NCBI RefSeq assembly: GCF_024362695.1
Contig: NC_065428.1
Location: forward strand, 10,420,895 to 10,484,894
Direction: 5' to 3'
Source of the DNA: Pectinophora gossypiella
Taxonomy: Eukaryota; Arthropoda; Insecta; Lepidoptera; Gelechiidae
DNA length: 64,000 nucleotides
Position numbers and translations under genes: made by a program. Of this stretch, positions 20,015-30,750 are shown one piece after another. Position 1 is the first letter of the stretch. The number at the start of each line of letters is the position of its first letter. The notes under the pieces are model-generated. The model had not been told where the DNA came from. It saw only the letters and a list, made by a program, of their open reading frames with translations, and made no database searches.

Positions 20015-20175
20015 TATAACCTCACGCCTATTTCCCACCGGGGTAAGCAGAGACTATAGAATTCCATTCTTCGATCCTGACACACTTCACTTGTTTCCTC
20101 CACATTCATCAATCGCTTCATACACGCTAGTTCAGAGTAGATCGTACTAAACCTTTTCTCATCAAGGACATCTCC
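20015..20175 (-). pseudogene. LINE N1 3' coding end
   Basis: The reverse strand matches the end of the RT fragment at 30751-31341: the same GAAGCGATTGATGAATGTGG, GTGTCAGGATCGAAG and TACCCCGGTGGGAAATAGGC. Only the last ~50 codons remain, with small changes. Similar remnants lie at 32495-32600 and 32925-33060 (minus). Confidence 0.65.
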
Positions 20176-20773
20176 AATTTATCCATCTAAGAAAGCAATG
20201 TTGCAATTTAACATTTGCGCATATATAAAAGTAAGAACGATCTATGTTTTTTCTTTTTTAAATTTTATTTTCAATTATTGTTCTTTTTAATTTGCTAACT
20301 TTAGTTTATACTTTTTATTATCAGTGTTGTGTGCGTCTATAATTGGCAGGCACACCGGAACTGCTGTTGATGTACCATAAGAAATAAATAAATAAATAAA
20401 GAACGCAATGCAAACAAATGTCAAATAGCAAAATTGGTTTCTTAGATGAATTGCTTCGATGTGGCCATTTTAACCCCCCAGTATATTATATAATGGCATG
20501 TGATATTATTTATCAGCCCTTGTTTAAGACTGGAGTGGCTTAAAGGCAGCTTATCAATATTTCAGGCTAGAATAAAAACAGGAAGATATGAAGTATTGGC
20601 ATCTGGTGAGACGACGAGGGTCTGATGTGGGTACGTCATATGTCGGACAGCACCAGGGAGGGTTGCTTTGTTGATATTATAAAACTTATGGTAGATTTGA
20701 AGCGAGAATTTTGACATGAATAAGTTTATTTGATGCATCGTCGTGCAAATCTACAATAAGTCTCTCTACAATA

Positions 20774-20886
20774 GGACTCCGTCGCACTAACATATTTGAC
20801 ATTTAGTGAGACTTACTGTTCAATTTGTCAATAAAGTTAATGTGACATGGTACCAAAGTGTATACATATTAATGCCCGTGACCGTA
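20774..20886 (-). mobile_element. MITE M1, truncated
   Basis: Matches the right part of M1 (GTCGCACTAACATATTTGAC, ATGTGACATGGTACC, CGTGACCGTA) with the CAGTCATGAG end missing. It shows the unbroken sequence across the point where a LINE tail sits in the 15747-16176 copy. Confidence 0.7.
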
Positions 20887-21011
20887 CATAACACATTGTT
20901 GTTAAGATTCCAAAGGCTAAAATTAGTTTCGCGTAAAGGCATGTTGCATAATAAAATAAATAAACAAGTTTATATTTATGATAACGTAAATTATTAATGT
21001 CAAATTCATCA

Positions 21012-21180
21012 TCATCATCATCAATTTAAGAGCCACGTTCTTGTCGGTGTAGCATTTTCCATTCTAGCCTATCAAAGGCCATTTCCTTGACTTCCCTATG
21101 AGACACGACGTTGACCTTTTCTTTAATCTGTTCTATGTAAGCTCTTCTTGGTCTTCCCCTTCCTCTCCTTATGTGATGTT
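21012..21180 (-). pseudogene. LINE N2 3' coding end
   Basis: The reverse strand encodes the GRPRRAYIEQIKEKVN-like C-terminus seen intact at 45826-46098, and the shared 3' end CGACAAGAACGTGGCTCTTA. Severely 5'-truncated. Confidence 0.7.
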
Positions 21181-22369
21181 TTTTTTAAATGTAAAATTAT
21201 AATTTCTAAATTGCTTAAATCTAAAAACTATGAGCAAATAGAGGCTTTTCTAAAAATAGTACAATAATAGAGTGCACATCGCAGCACACACAAACACACA
21301 AACACACTCGACGATTTCAATGCCCGCATCAGGCATCAAACCAAGATATCTAGATCGTGACGCTCTGACCTCTGGGCCACATAGGCTGTTCAAAAACACT
21401 ATAATAAATAGGATGGATTGCCAAAGCTATCTGTCTATCGGAAGTTATCCGCTGTGGATATAAGATGAGATATATTTTATCTCATTGTGAATGCCAGAGG
21501 CATTACTGAACTACTATTCATCAAACCTACATACAAGTTTTGACAGTCGAAGAAAGGGATTCTGACAGTGACCACAGAAAACGCGCGGAAGCGAGCGCGG
21601 AGAAATCAAACTTGAAGGAGTTTATGGAATCAGACAACGCAAAGATATACTCGTAACTGACGTCAAAGGCCTTAGATAGGTTGTAAACGATTACGATCTT
21701 TTTCTATCGTGTGGGTTGTGGGGTGAGCCTGAACTCGTCAGCCCTGGTGTCAGGGTTACTATTGAGCCGCCAAAAGCCTGTAGCGATTTGATATACATTA
21801 TTATTATGCGCGAGTTTGACTCGCACTAGACCAGCTTATTTATCAAAACTGAGACTTATTCTTCTTTTTTCTGATCTGTATTGTTGTAATTTGTTCCTAT
21901 GTGTAGGGCGTTCTTTAATAATAATTCTTATTTAAAACTGTCAACCATCGCGCCCGCTCCCGCTTCCGCTCATTCATCGTAAACGAAGCCTGGTGCGTTA
22001 TCCATCGAGGGTTTTCTATGATTTATAGGACGACCTCCCATTGGCCAAGCAATGCATTATCAAGTTAAGGCCTTTTGTTAAAGAAACACATTTTGTCCGT
22101 AGTCATTGCGAACTTCGCGAAAGTTTTTGAATAAGAACGTTGATGTATTGTGAAAAGATTTCAGGTTTGTTGTAAATGTAAATGGGGACGAATAAATGAG
22201 ATGTTTTAAGAAGCTATTGTTAGGTAGGGTTACCATTACGAAAAGTTATAACAGAAGCCCGGTTATTTGAAAGAAGTCTTGATATTTTAATCCGCTTTTG
22301 TAATGTCGAAAGACGGATATTTTCATTCATTCTTAGTACTCTCAAATACGTACAGCTTCTGTGACCTTA
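21181..22369. other. Mostly unassigned, with a SINE-A tail fragment
   Basis: A minus-strand SINE-A end lies at about 21697-21785 (TATCGTGTGGGTTGTGGGGT, GTGTCAGGGTTACTATTGAG). I recognise nothing else and no coding frame. Confidence 0.5.
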
Positions 22370-22435
22370 AGCTTGCCTGGAAGAAATTGATGTTTAGCAA
22401 TAAGGCCGCTTTCTCTTGTCCAATTTGTAATTTAA
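22370..22435 (+). repeat. Repeat H fragment
   Basis: Shares TTGCCTGGAAGAAATTG and TTTAGCAATAAGGCCGC with the other H copies. Both ends are lost. Confidence 0.5.
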
Positions 22436-22782
22436 GGGAAACACCGAGAACTAGTATACACTTTGTTTATTTTGAATAACTTGAGAATTCACACAAAACA
22501 TCAGTAGGTCGCGCGGTAGCGTCGCTCGGCGTTGCGGAACTGAACACTGTAGGCTGAACCCTGCCGCCCTGAAGAGACGCACACGCAGGAAAGCAAGGAC
22601 CTCATAGGTTAGGACGTACTGTAGCTGCTCTTGTAGTAAATATTATTTTTGGTGTGTTGTTACAATTAAGAGTGACTTGTACCTGTTCTTGTATTTTCTT
22701 GGGGGGGAGGGGTGACAAATTTGAGCGCCTCTGGAGTCATTAGGTATCCTCGGAGGATACCACGCAGGCTTTGGTATTGGTA

Positions 22783-22890
22783 CCCATCGCAAGATGAACT
22801 AAGTACCCACACCTCACCGAGATTTCTGTTAGACCAACGTGATAGGTGAGCCGTATCGCCGTCTATAATGGTCGAGCCAACTGTGTTAGT
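22783..22890 (-). repeat. Repeat D fragment
   Basis: Same TTGGTCTAACAGAAA and ACGGCGATACGGCTCACC text as the other D copies, on the minus strand, ending at ACACAGTTGGCTCGACC. Confidence 0.6.
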
Positions 22891-23216
22891 GAATTTATAA
22901 CTTATTGTTGCAAGTCCGGCGCTCCCCGTTTGACAAACCACAGGATCACAGTGACAATTTTTTTTTTGGAGTTGTACATACCAAATCATTCAAGTTCATT
23001 CTGAAGGTAGTAAGAAGTCCAATTGTTATCTTTGAGTACCGGTTTTTTTGCAGCATGACATACCTGAAACAATGATAAAGAACATTAAGAACGTAATGAA
23101 ATCATAACATAGTATCTATCAGGTCTGTATCTTTGAAATTAAGCGAGGAATAGGTGTATTTATTACACACGGCGTTAGTAACATCGTGGGGTGAGAGCCT
23201 TCAGCGCTCCCCATTT

Positions 23217-23276
23217 GTCCGGCCAAGTAATTAATGCCATCTGCGGAAAATCTACAATAAGTAACGTAAAAAAAAA
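23217..23276 (+). mobile_element. Micro-SINE mS, copy 1
   Basis: About 50 nt (GTCCGGCCAAGTAATTAATG ... TACAATAAGTAACG) plus a 9-A tail, with the same 5' end as the copies at 38527, 46964 (minus) and 57107 (minus). No clear target duplication here. The 3' side touches a fold-back element. Confidence 0.65.
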
Positions 23277-23605
23277 GTGTCATCGTAACGATAACTTTGA
23301 GGGCTGATTCAGACCATGATACTGAGTTGATATCAAGTGTAATTTTCCGTCGCAAAAGTATGGATCTGAAAATAATTAAAAAAAAACACAAAAAAAAATC
23401 ATGAAATTTCCGACAGGAAACTCTACTTGATATCAACTCAGAATCATGGTCTGAATCATCCCCCTCAATATTGGTTAGGGTGTCACTAACACCAATACCT
23501 ACTTGTATGGCTACATGTATGTACTTGTACGGGGTGTAAGTGACATAGTAACGAATACTTGTAGGGATGATTCAGATGATTATTCTGAGTTAATATAAGA
23601 AGGCA
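23277..23605. mobile_element. Fold-back MITE F1, tandem pair
   Basis: A first hairpin (about 23277-23493; arms with CAGACCATGATACTGAGTTG and CAACTCAGAATCATGGTCTG) is joined by a linker with TGGCTACATGTATGTACTTG to a partial second hairpin (GGTGTAAGTGACATAGTAACG onward). The same linker, reversed, joins the pair at 56285-56778. Confidence 0.7.
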
Positions 23606-23770
23606 AGAGGGAAACCACTGGTCTATTTTTCCTAAAAAGTAGCATGGACGATGCTACACCGACAAGAGCGTGGCTCTTAAATTAGTGATGACTGATGATG
23701 ACCGGGATTCGAACCCGGTATCTCTGGTTCTTGAGCCTAACGGTGAACCAGTGGACTAAAGAGGCCGTTG
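23606..23770. repeat. Repeat L end (plus) followed by a SINE head (minus)
   Basis: 23606-23697 is a repeat L end with the LINE-N2-like CGACAAGAGCGTGGCTCTTA. 23698-23770 is, on the minus strand, a tRNA-like head with GTCCACTGGTTCACCGTTAGG and box B GGGTTCGAATCCC. No body follows. Confidence 0.65.
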
Positions 23771-24267
23771 AGTATGTAATAAATTGCCATGTAACATAGG
23801 AAACCGATATGATCGTTCATCTTGTAGACCCGGTGTCACCTCGCACCATAAAAAGCGAATCTAGGTAGGCCAGATAGACGCCATTATTTTATTGGGCCAT
23901 GTCTTGAAATATCACTGGCGGTTAGGGCTGGCACGGGGCACGCGTTTTACCTGTGTTGGCCTTGTCTTAAATTAAATACTACATGTACTTACGCAGAAAT
24001 TTGTAATATATTAAATTAAACGGCGGTAAAATCTTGCATTTTCAATGAGAAACAGAAACAAAATTCGATTAACATCTGCCATGACAGAAAACCATAAGCA
24101 AACATCATAGATATACCACAGAATTCAGAATACTAATTATAGTTCCTACCGTATAAATCCTAATTATAATTCCATTCCTTTATGGTTGTAAGGCCCAAAG
24201 TCCTTTTAAAATCCAAATCCCATTGTTTAACAATTGTGTCTGGAAATCCAGGCCTTACGAGGATATA

Positions 24268-24653
24268 GGATGTTTGTGGCACCGTAAGGAATACTGAGGG
24301 GGATGATTCAGACCATGATTCTGAGTTAATATCAAGTGGAATTTTCCGTCGCGAAATTCATATATATTTTTTAAACTATTTTCAATTCTTTACTTTACTC
24401 TAGTATTCGTTACGATGTCGCTTTTAGGTAGCCATACAAGTTCGTATGGATGTAAGTGACATCATAACGAATACTGAGGGGGACCATTCAGACCATGATT
24501 CTGAGTTGATATCAAATGGAATTTCCTGTCGGAAAATTCATGAAATTAGTGTTTTTAAAACTATTTTCAGTTCCATACATTTGCGACGGAAAACTCCTCT
24601 GAACTAATTCAGAGCCATGGTCTGAATCACCCCTCAAAGTCACTAACACCTGT
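24268..24653. mobile_element. Fold-back MITE F1, second tandem pair
   Basis: Two hairpin units, 24268-24423 (right arm eroded) and 24449-24653, are joined by a short linker with GGTAGCCATACAAG. The arms carry ATACTGAGGGGGA, CAGACCATGATTCTGAGTT and the reverse partner CAGAGCCATGGTCTGAATCA. Just upstream, 24184-24258 resembles 37275-37372 (repeat J, around CCCATTGTTTAACAATTGTG). Confidence 0.7.
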
Positions 24654-24842
24654 ATATGGATGATGGGAACTTAAGGTACGGTTGCTTGGTAATCGGTCTA
24701 AGCGATTGTACTAGTTTTATCTTTTACGCTTTGTAATCGTTCCATATTTATATGCAATTAAGAATATTTGTATATTTGTACATATTGTAGATTATTGTCA
24801 AATAGTATATTCGTCAAAAATTTCAAATTTTAATGTTGTTGT

Positions 24843-24868
24843 TTATTTATTTATTTATTTATTTATTA
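24843..24868. repeat. (TTTA)n microsatellite
   Basis: TTTA repeated about six times, next to AGGCACATCAACAGTAC. That text is also seen reversed near 20345-20380 beside an AATAAATAAATA run, so it is likely a retroelement tail. Confidence 0.7.
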
Positions 24869-25042
24869 GGCACATCAACAGTACAAACACACAACAATTA
24901 ATAATACTTTCTTAAGGCTAGTACTAGTGTACGTAGTAGTTGTTGTGTGGATACTTAGTTCATCTTGTGACGTATGTAACTCTGGCTACCCCAATTGGGA
25001 CATCGTCATGAGCAAACGTTATATTGTTATGGTTGCACATAT

Positions 25043-25305
25043 ATACATAAACTCACGCCCGTAATCCCTAATGGGGTGGGCAGAGCCACAAGTAATCAAA
25101 GACAACTTGCAGCCACTGTTGATACGAAGTCCAAAGATGGATATGATGAACCTTATGGTGATAAGGGATCAGCCTATCGCCCATAACATTACCCCATCAT
25201 GTTAGAGAACACAATCCCTCTGTCGGTTTTTACGACATGTCAGGGAAGAGAAGCAGCTGAACGTGTTCTATGTTTTTTATTTGCTCCCAGAACAGCATAG
25301 AAGCT
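25043..25305 (+). repeat. Repeat E copy
   Basis: Marked by CTCACGCCCGTAATCCCTA, GTGGGCAGAGCCACAAGTAA, GATAAGGGATCAGCCTATCG, GTCGGTTTTTACGACATG and TTGCTCCCAGAACAGCATAG. Long copies are also at 60255-60512 and 42365-42570 (minus); short ones are at 37508-37574, 45540-45650 (minus), 57310-57385 (minus) and 63910-64000. GTATGT runs often sit at the CGGGCGTGAG end. Confidence 0.65.
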
Positions 25306-25372
25306 ATGGTTGGTTGGTTGTTATGGTTGTGACTGTCTCAAAATTAAGTTGCGGTGATGCGTTCTTCAATTT

Positions 25373-25439
25373 GGTTTTCAGAGGTCTTTGGCTGCTTAAA
25401 AACTGTGAGTTTTTAAGCAGCCAAAGACCTCTGAAAACC
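25373..25439. repeat. Perfect 32-bp inverted repeat, 3-base loop
   Basis: Arms 25373-25404 and 25408-25439 are exact reverse complements (GGTTTTCAGAGG... / ...CCTCTGAAAACC) around GTG. There are no matching copies elsewhere in the window and no terminal-repeat hallmarks. Confidence 0.9.
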
Positions 25440-25965
25440 TCTGAGTCTTCTGAGAATTTACGTACATAACGGAATTTCGAATCAATCAGATATGTATAAA
25501 TGAATTATAAAGTTCAACAGCACAGCCCTACATTCGTTTCGGTACATCTTCAATCCACCAAAATAAATAATATCAGCACCCAGCCCCGCCAAAACCTACC
25601 TTAACACTACAGGATAAAACCCACAATGCTTAAAATAAGATTCACAAGCCACCAGTACCAAAAATTGGAACCTATTTCTTCCAAACAGAATTGAGTTTTA
25701 AATGCAGGTCGGATGAAAAAAAGTGGCGAACGATTTCCAATTGTATTTTTCAGGTAGTAAAGTTGAGATTTAGATGGCTGGAGAATGAGGGTAGACAGTT
25801 GACACCAGATAATTTATATTAGAAGGAACATTGAGATTTTTAAGGTCTCTTGTGAAAGGAATCCTTATCTTAGGGAGACCTTTTGGAATATTCTAAGAAA
25901 ATGGGATTAGCACGGTTGTAACAATTTCATTTTACGCAAAAACCGTATCTGAATTTGTTTTTATA

Positions 25966-26151
25966 AACATCTTTGGATGCTCAGCGGTGAAGGCAAACAT
26001 CGTGAGGAAACCCCGAGAAATGCATTTTCGGAGGTATGTGACCTAACCTGTATTGGGCTGGTTTTCCCTTCGCGGGTTGGAAGGTCAGACAGGCAGTCGC
26101 TTCTGTAAAAACCAGACCTGTTAAATCTTCAGGATAGTTAAGCGGACGCTG
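25966..26151 (+). repeat. SINE-C, body only
   Basis: Contains GCTCAGCGGTGAAGGCAAAC, AACATCGTGAGGAAACC, GTATTGGGCTGGTTTTCCCT, GGCAGTCGCTTCTGTAAAAA and AAATCTTCAGG. The tRNA-like head seen at 27542 is absent. Confidence 0.65.
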
Positions 26152-26692
26152 AAAACGGGATTCATCATTGGATACGTCAATTTTCGACCGGTATCGAATA
26201 TAGTAGGTATAATGTATCTGTTTAAAAAACAACATGACGTACCAACACGCATGTATCCCCCAAAGAGGTAGGCAGCAGACAGTCCACTCAGACCTCGCAA
26301 GCTATGTTTAAGTCGGCATAAGGGGCGAACCTATTGCTACCGGCCGCAAATAATGTCTTTAAAATTGTAAATGGTCTTATATTGTTATTAAATAAATAAA
26401 TAAAAAAAAAATCCTGGAAACCACGTGATATCAATTATCTAAGAAAAAAACATAAATTCAAACTCATAAAGTCGAATTCAGTGGTTTTGAACCCGAGCGG
26501 GATCCATCCATACTTGTGACTGGCTGTGACATTACAACGTAAAAAGAAAAACAAAAAAAACTTATTTTTATTTTTCCAAGAAAAGTAACAATGCAACCAT
26601 TGTTAACAGTGATACCAATATTAGCTTTGGCATGACAGGGGTTTCAGCGAATTGCTATGAATTTAAAATAGGTACGTACCTACACAGAAGTC

Positions 26693-26923
26693 CTAGTACG
26701 GCTTAGTACGACCAACGACTTAACGTGCCTTCGGAAGCACGGATCATCTTTCTTTCGGACAATCAGGTGATCAGCCTGTAATGTCCTTTAACAAAATAGG
26801 GATGACAAAGTGATTTTCGTGATGTGTGGGGACACATCACGAAACATCCGATGGGGATCGGGATTTGAACCCGAGACCTCCGGATCGTGAGCCCAACGCT
26901 CAAGCCACTGGACCACGGAGGTC
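26693..26923 (-). repeat. SINE-A with a local inverted duplication
   Basis: Minus-strand copy with a good tRNA-like head (GTGGTCCAGTGGCTTGAGCG; box B GGGTTCAAATCCC). At 26815-26844 TTTCGTGATGTGT is followed by GGGG and its exact reverse complement, a 13-bp local inversion not present in other copies. Confidence 0.75.
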
Positions 26924-27292
26924 GTATATTATATTATATTATACGTATTACCAGATAAATGATGACCACATTGCTAATGCAACAGTACAAACAGGATTTG
27001 TCGCAATTATCAAATAATTAAAACCATAAACTAGCCGTGCAATCAAAAACCGCTACTATATCGCCGGGAATTAGTATTAAAATCGTAATTAGTGGTTGTC
27101 CGGAGTATAAATTTCACAATAATCCGATGACGATGAGGATGTACAGACAAATTTACGCGTTTTAGCTGATAGTAATTAGTTTTGGTTTTAGGAACCAGTG
27201 GTGGGACGCAGGTGATTCAATCTCTATCATTGAATGACTTAAATCACTTTTGTAAGTGAGTGTATTTATTTTTATATGTACAAGTATTCCCA

Positions 27293-27463
27293 AGCTGCAC
27301 TATCCCGCTATATTACATAATATTCAATATCTCCTATACTCAAAGATTGCCTGGAAGAGATTGCGCCTTAGCAATAAGGCCGCCTATTGTACTAATTCTA
27401 TTTCTCTTTTGTTTTGTATTTTGTTTTTTCCTGTTTGTGCAATAAAGTATTTGTTATGTTATG
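27293..27463 (+). repeat. Repeat H copy
   Basis: Nearly the same as 18671-18838 over its whole length, including the CAATAAAGTATTTGTTATG end, so the two are probably recent relatives. Confidence 0.7.
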
Positions 27464-27541
27464 TTGTGTAAGTGGCATAGTTGTATGTAAATGCATAATT
27501 TTACTAGGTTTTCTTTTGTTTTATTGGGAGCGTGTTTTTAG

Positions 27542-27890
27542 GAGCCGCTAGCCGTGGTAATCCAGTTGGTAGAACGCTTGACTCTCACTGTAAGGTCGTA
27601 GGTTGGAATCCAGCACGGGCCTAAACCTATGATTTTCGAAATCGTTTTTCGAATTCATTATTTATAAATGATTATCACGTGCTCAGCGGTGAATGAAAAC
27701 ATCGTGAGGAAACCCACATACCCGAAAAAACTCCGTTTCGGGGGTACCGTGACCTAGCCTATATTGGGCTGGTTTTCCATTCGCGGGTTGGAAGGTCACA
27801 CAGGCAGTCGCTTCTGTAAAAACCGGACCTGTCAAATCTTCAGGTTAGGTAAGCAGACCCTGTGAGAAACGGAATAACGCTAGGGAAATG
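27542..27890 (+). repeat. SINE-C, near full length
   Basis: tRNA-like head (AGCCGTGGTAATCCAGTTGG, B-box-like GGTTGGAATCC), then the SINE-C body (ATCACGTGCTCAGCGGTGAA, GGTCACACAGGCAGTCGC, ATCTTCAGGTTAGGTAAGC). Other copies: 25966-26151, 30293-30525 (minus), 35366-35617 and a tail at 41708-41800. Confidence 0.75.
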
Positions 27891-28194
27891 ATAAAGATGA
27901 TTAATTTTATTGTGATACTATTATTGATTTCCAAAACACAAATTTAGGCTTTTGATTGAATAAGAATTCTTTGCACTCTATTTGCCAGGCCACGTAGTGA
28001 CTAAAATTTGTCACGAAAAAAAAACGTAAGCTCGCAACTATTGGAATAAATAGTAAATAAGATCTTTTTGAAAAAAAATTAGGTTACATTTGGTAGTTAT
28101 TTATATAACAAAGATATTATATAAATTTTATGAAAAGCATAATAAAGAATTTCTATTTAGGTACCTATACGTATATATCACATAAAACCTAAAC

Positions 28195-28755
28195 GAAGGA
28201 AGACCAAGAAGAGCTTACACGGAACAGATTAAAGTTCTTCCCCCACCGCACTACCAAGCCGCACTACCAGTTGTGCCGTGGGGAATATTTATTCCCTTCT
28301 GCACTACCAGCTAGTAGTGTCGTAGGGAATTTAGAATTTCAAAACACCCTTATTCCCTTCAACACTACTCTATTAATTTACTAATAATACCAATGCGTGG
28401 ATGTGAAACGAATATAATATTACTTCTTTGAAATCAAATCAAATACAAGGAGACTGAAATGATTTCAAAGAAGTAATATTATATTCGTTTCTCATCCACG
28501 CATTGGTATTATTAGTAAATTAATAGAGTAGTGTTGAAGGGAATAAGGGTGTTTTGAAATTCTAAATTCCCTACGACACTACTGGCTGGTAGTGCAGAAG
28601 GGAATAAATATTCCCCACGGCACAACTGGTAGTGCGGCTTGGTAGTGCGGTGGGGAAGAAGGGGAAAGCGAACGTCGTGTCTTATAAGGCAGTGAAGGAA
28701 TTGGTCTTTGATATACAAGAATGGAGAATGCTACACCGACAAGAGCTTGGTTCAT
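28195..28755 (+). pseudogene. LINE N2 tail split by a large hairpin element
   Basis: N2 coding text (AGACCAAGAAGAGCTTACAC, GGAACAGATTAAAG) stops at 28234 and resumes at 28661 (GCGAACGTCGTGTCTTATAAG ... ATGCTACACCGACAAGAGC). The hairpin element at 28235-28660 sits between. The LINE piece was already a truncated C-terminus. Confidence 0.75.
28235..28660. mobile_element. 426-bp near-perfect hairpin (fold-back) element
   Basis: Arms 28235-28436 and 28460-28660 pair along their whole ~200 bp with only about two mismatches and one single-base indel. The loop is 23 bp (28437-28459). Outer ends are TTCTTCCCC / GGGGAAGAA. Each arm contains repeats of GCACTACCA. There is no ORF of note. It is inserted in a LINE N2 remnant. 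The target duplication is not clear. Transcription would give a long double-stranded RNA. Confidence 0.88.
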
Positions 28756-29434
28756 AAATTAGTGATGAAACCCTCTGCAACATTATTTGTGCGATGTCTC
28801 TGTCCAAATACGCTCAACTTTTTGTTACTGGCAATAAATTTATTTTATTCTTATTCTTATTCTTAATCATTTAGGCAGATAAATGACTATGTTTACTAAT
28901 ACAGAAATAAAAATGTATTTTAAGTACGACTAATATTTAACAACATTCTCTAAATAGAAACATAATGTTAATTATTACTTAAGCGATTCAAAAATGTAAC
29001 CTACACAATTTTTTTATCTTTTATTCCATAAACTTTTGTTATATAATGAAGTAACTCGTAATTTTAGCTTCATTATAATTTCTTTAGAACGTAATAAATT
29101 CAAAAGACGTATTAATTAGGCAAGAGGCTTTGCATTCTTAAATAAATATTTCAAAGACGTGACTTCAGGCTAGTTTTGCTTTGAAGACTTTTGGGATTAC
29201 AACCTAAAGAAGGCAAATTATTATTTTGACGAACAACGTAACATAATACATTTGAGTTCATGTAAATGTGCAATGAATATACTAATATGAAGGTTTTCTA
29301 TGGAGTAATGAAAATGGAGGCGATTACTCCACCGACAAGAGCGCAGCTCTTAAATAAAGAGAGAGAGAAGGTTTATTGACTTTATTCCACTTTAAGTATT
29401 TTCTCATATAAGCCAATAACCAACATCAGTTAGG
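28756..29434. other. Mostly unassigned, with an N2-like tail
   Basis: 29318-29366 matches the end of LINE N2 (CTCCACCGACAAGAGCGCAG, then a GAGAGAGAG run). I recognise nothing else. Confidence 0.5.
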
Positions 29435-29577
29435 TGTTTTTGAGCCACCAGGGCATGGCTGGTCTAACACATCGTTGGTCTAACAGGCAGCGTGAGGTAT
29501 GGTACTTTGTTCATCTTGCAACCGATGTACTTCTGTAGACCCAAATTAGGATGTAGTTGTGAACTTATGTTATGTTA
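29435..29577 (+). repeat. Repeat D copy, diverged
   Basis: TTGGTCTAACAGGCAGCGTGA and TTCATCTTGCAACCGATGTA align with other D copies. The CCAATTGGGAT core is mutated to CAAATTAGGAT. Confidence 0.55.
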
Positions 29578-29611
29578 TTATTTAAGTACAACGTATCCAG
29601 GCATCCTCCGA

Positions 29612-29895
29612 AAACAGCCTCCGTGGTGTAGTGGTTAGAGCGTTAGGCTCACGAACTAGAGGTCTGGGTTAAATTCCCGATGGGAACATTGAGGAAATCA
29701 CTTTGCGAGACTGTCTTTTGTTTGGTAAGGACTTGCCTGAAAAAAATAAGATGATTCCGTGCTTCGGAGAGCACGTTAAGCCGTTAAAACAACTCCATCA
29801 ACCCGCAGTGGAGCAGCCATACCCCCCCCCCCCCCCCCCGGTTGCTTGAGGGGAGGCCTGTGACCAGCAGTGGGACGTATGTTTATGTATGTATC
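29612..29895 (+). repeat. SINE-B copy with poly-C expansion
   Basis: tRNA-like head (GCCTCCGTGGTGTAGTGGTT), GATTCCGTGCTTCGGAGAGC core, and AACCCGCAGTGGAGCAGC. A run of 18 C (29822-29839) replaces the short C run of other copies. The end is GGAGGCCTGTGACCAGCAGT. Confidence 0.75.
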
Positions 29896-30292
29896 TAAGC
29901 ATTACCAAATTATTTCCGAGACTGAGAGAGATTGAGTTGTAACACGCACTGATTCAAATCTTTCTAAAAGTGACTCAGTTCACCTTTTCACTTCCCTAAC
30001 TTAGCAGCCTGCGATACGTGCTAACACACAGTGTGGCTACCATAATTGCTTCTGTTAGTTATTAATTTAAATTATACCTCTTTCGTCACGTCGCGACATG
30101 TCGGGTAAATACGATAGGAAATAGGGGCGTAGGTAACCAGGGACGAATCAGGGTGGTAAGACGGGGGCCCTTTTTCAATCCTTACCCAATTCATTCCTAT
30201 AGTCCAGAAAATGAATACACATTCATGAGTTCATGTCCTTAATTCCGTAGTCGTTCGGGCAAAACCACAAAACTACAAACATCATCATATCC

Positions 30293-30525
30293 ATAGCATT
30301 ATCCCGTTTTTTTCACAGGGTCCGCCTGAAGATTTGACAGGTCCGGTTTTTGCAGAAGCGACTGCCTGTCTGACCCTCCAACCCGCGAAAGTTAGGTCAC
30401 ATACCTCCGAAAATGCATTTCTCGGGATTGTGGGTTTCCTCACGATGTTTTCCTTCACCGCTGAGCACGTGATAATCATTTATGATCCAAACATGATATC
30501 GAAAACAAATTCCATTCAAACCACG
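30293..30525 (-). repeat. SINE-C, minus copy
   Basis: Reverse-strand match to the SINE-C body from ATGATTATCACGTGCTCAGC to the CCTGTCAAATCTTCAGGCGG region. The head is missing. Confidence 0.65.
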
Positions 30526-30750
30526 GCTCACCGCCCACAACCACAAAACTGAAAACCCAGAATGAGTATGGTGCATACTACATTACGCCCCCACGATCCC
30601 ATATACATATAATGTTCTAACTTTGGTATAATGATGATAAAGATAGAAAAAAATATGAGGTCTGGGGCCTATTTAATAATATACATCAAATAGTCATTGT
30701 AATTTACAATTGTAAGTTTTATTAAAGTTATAAGTTTTAAGTTATAAGTT

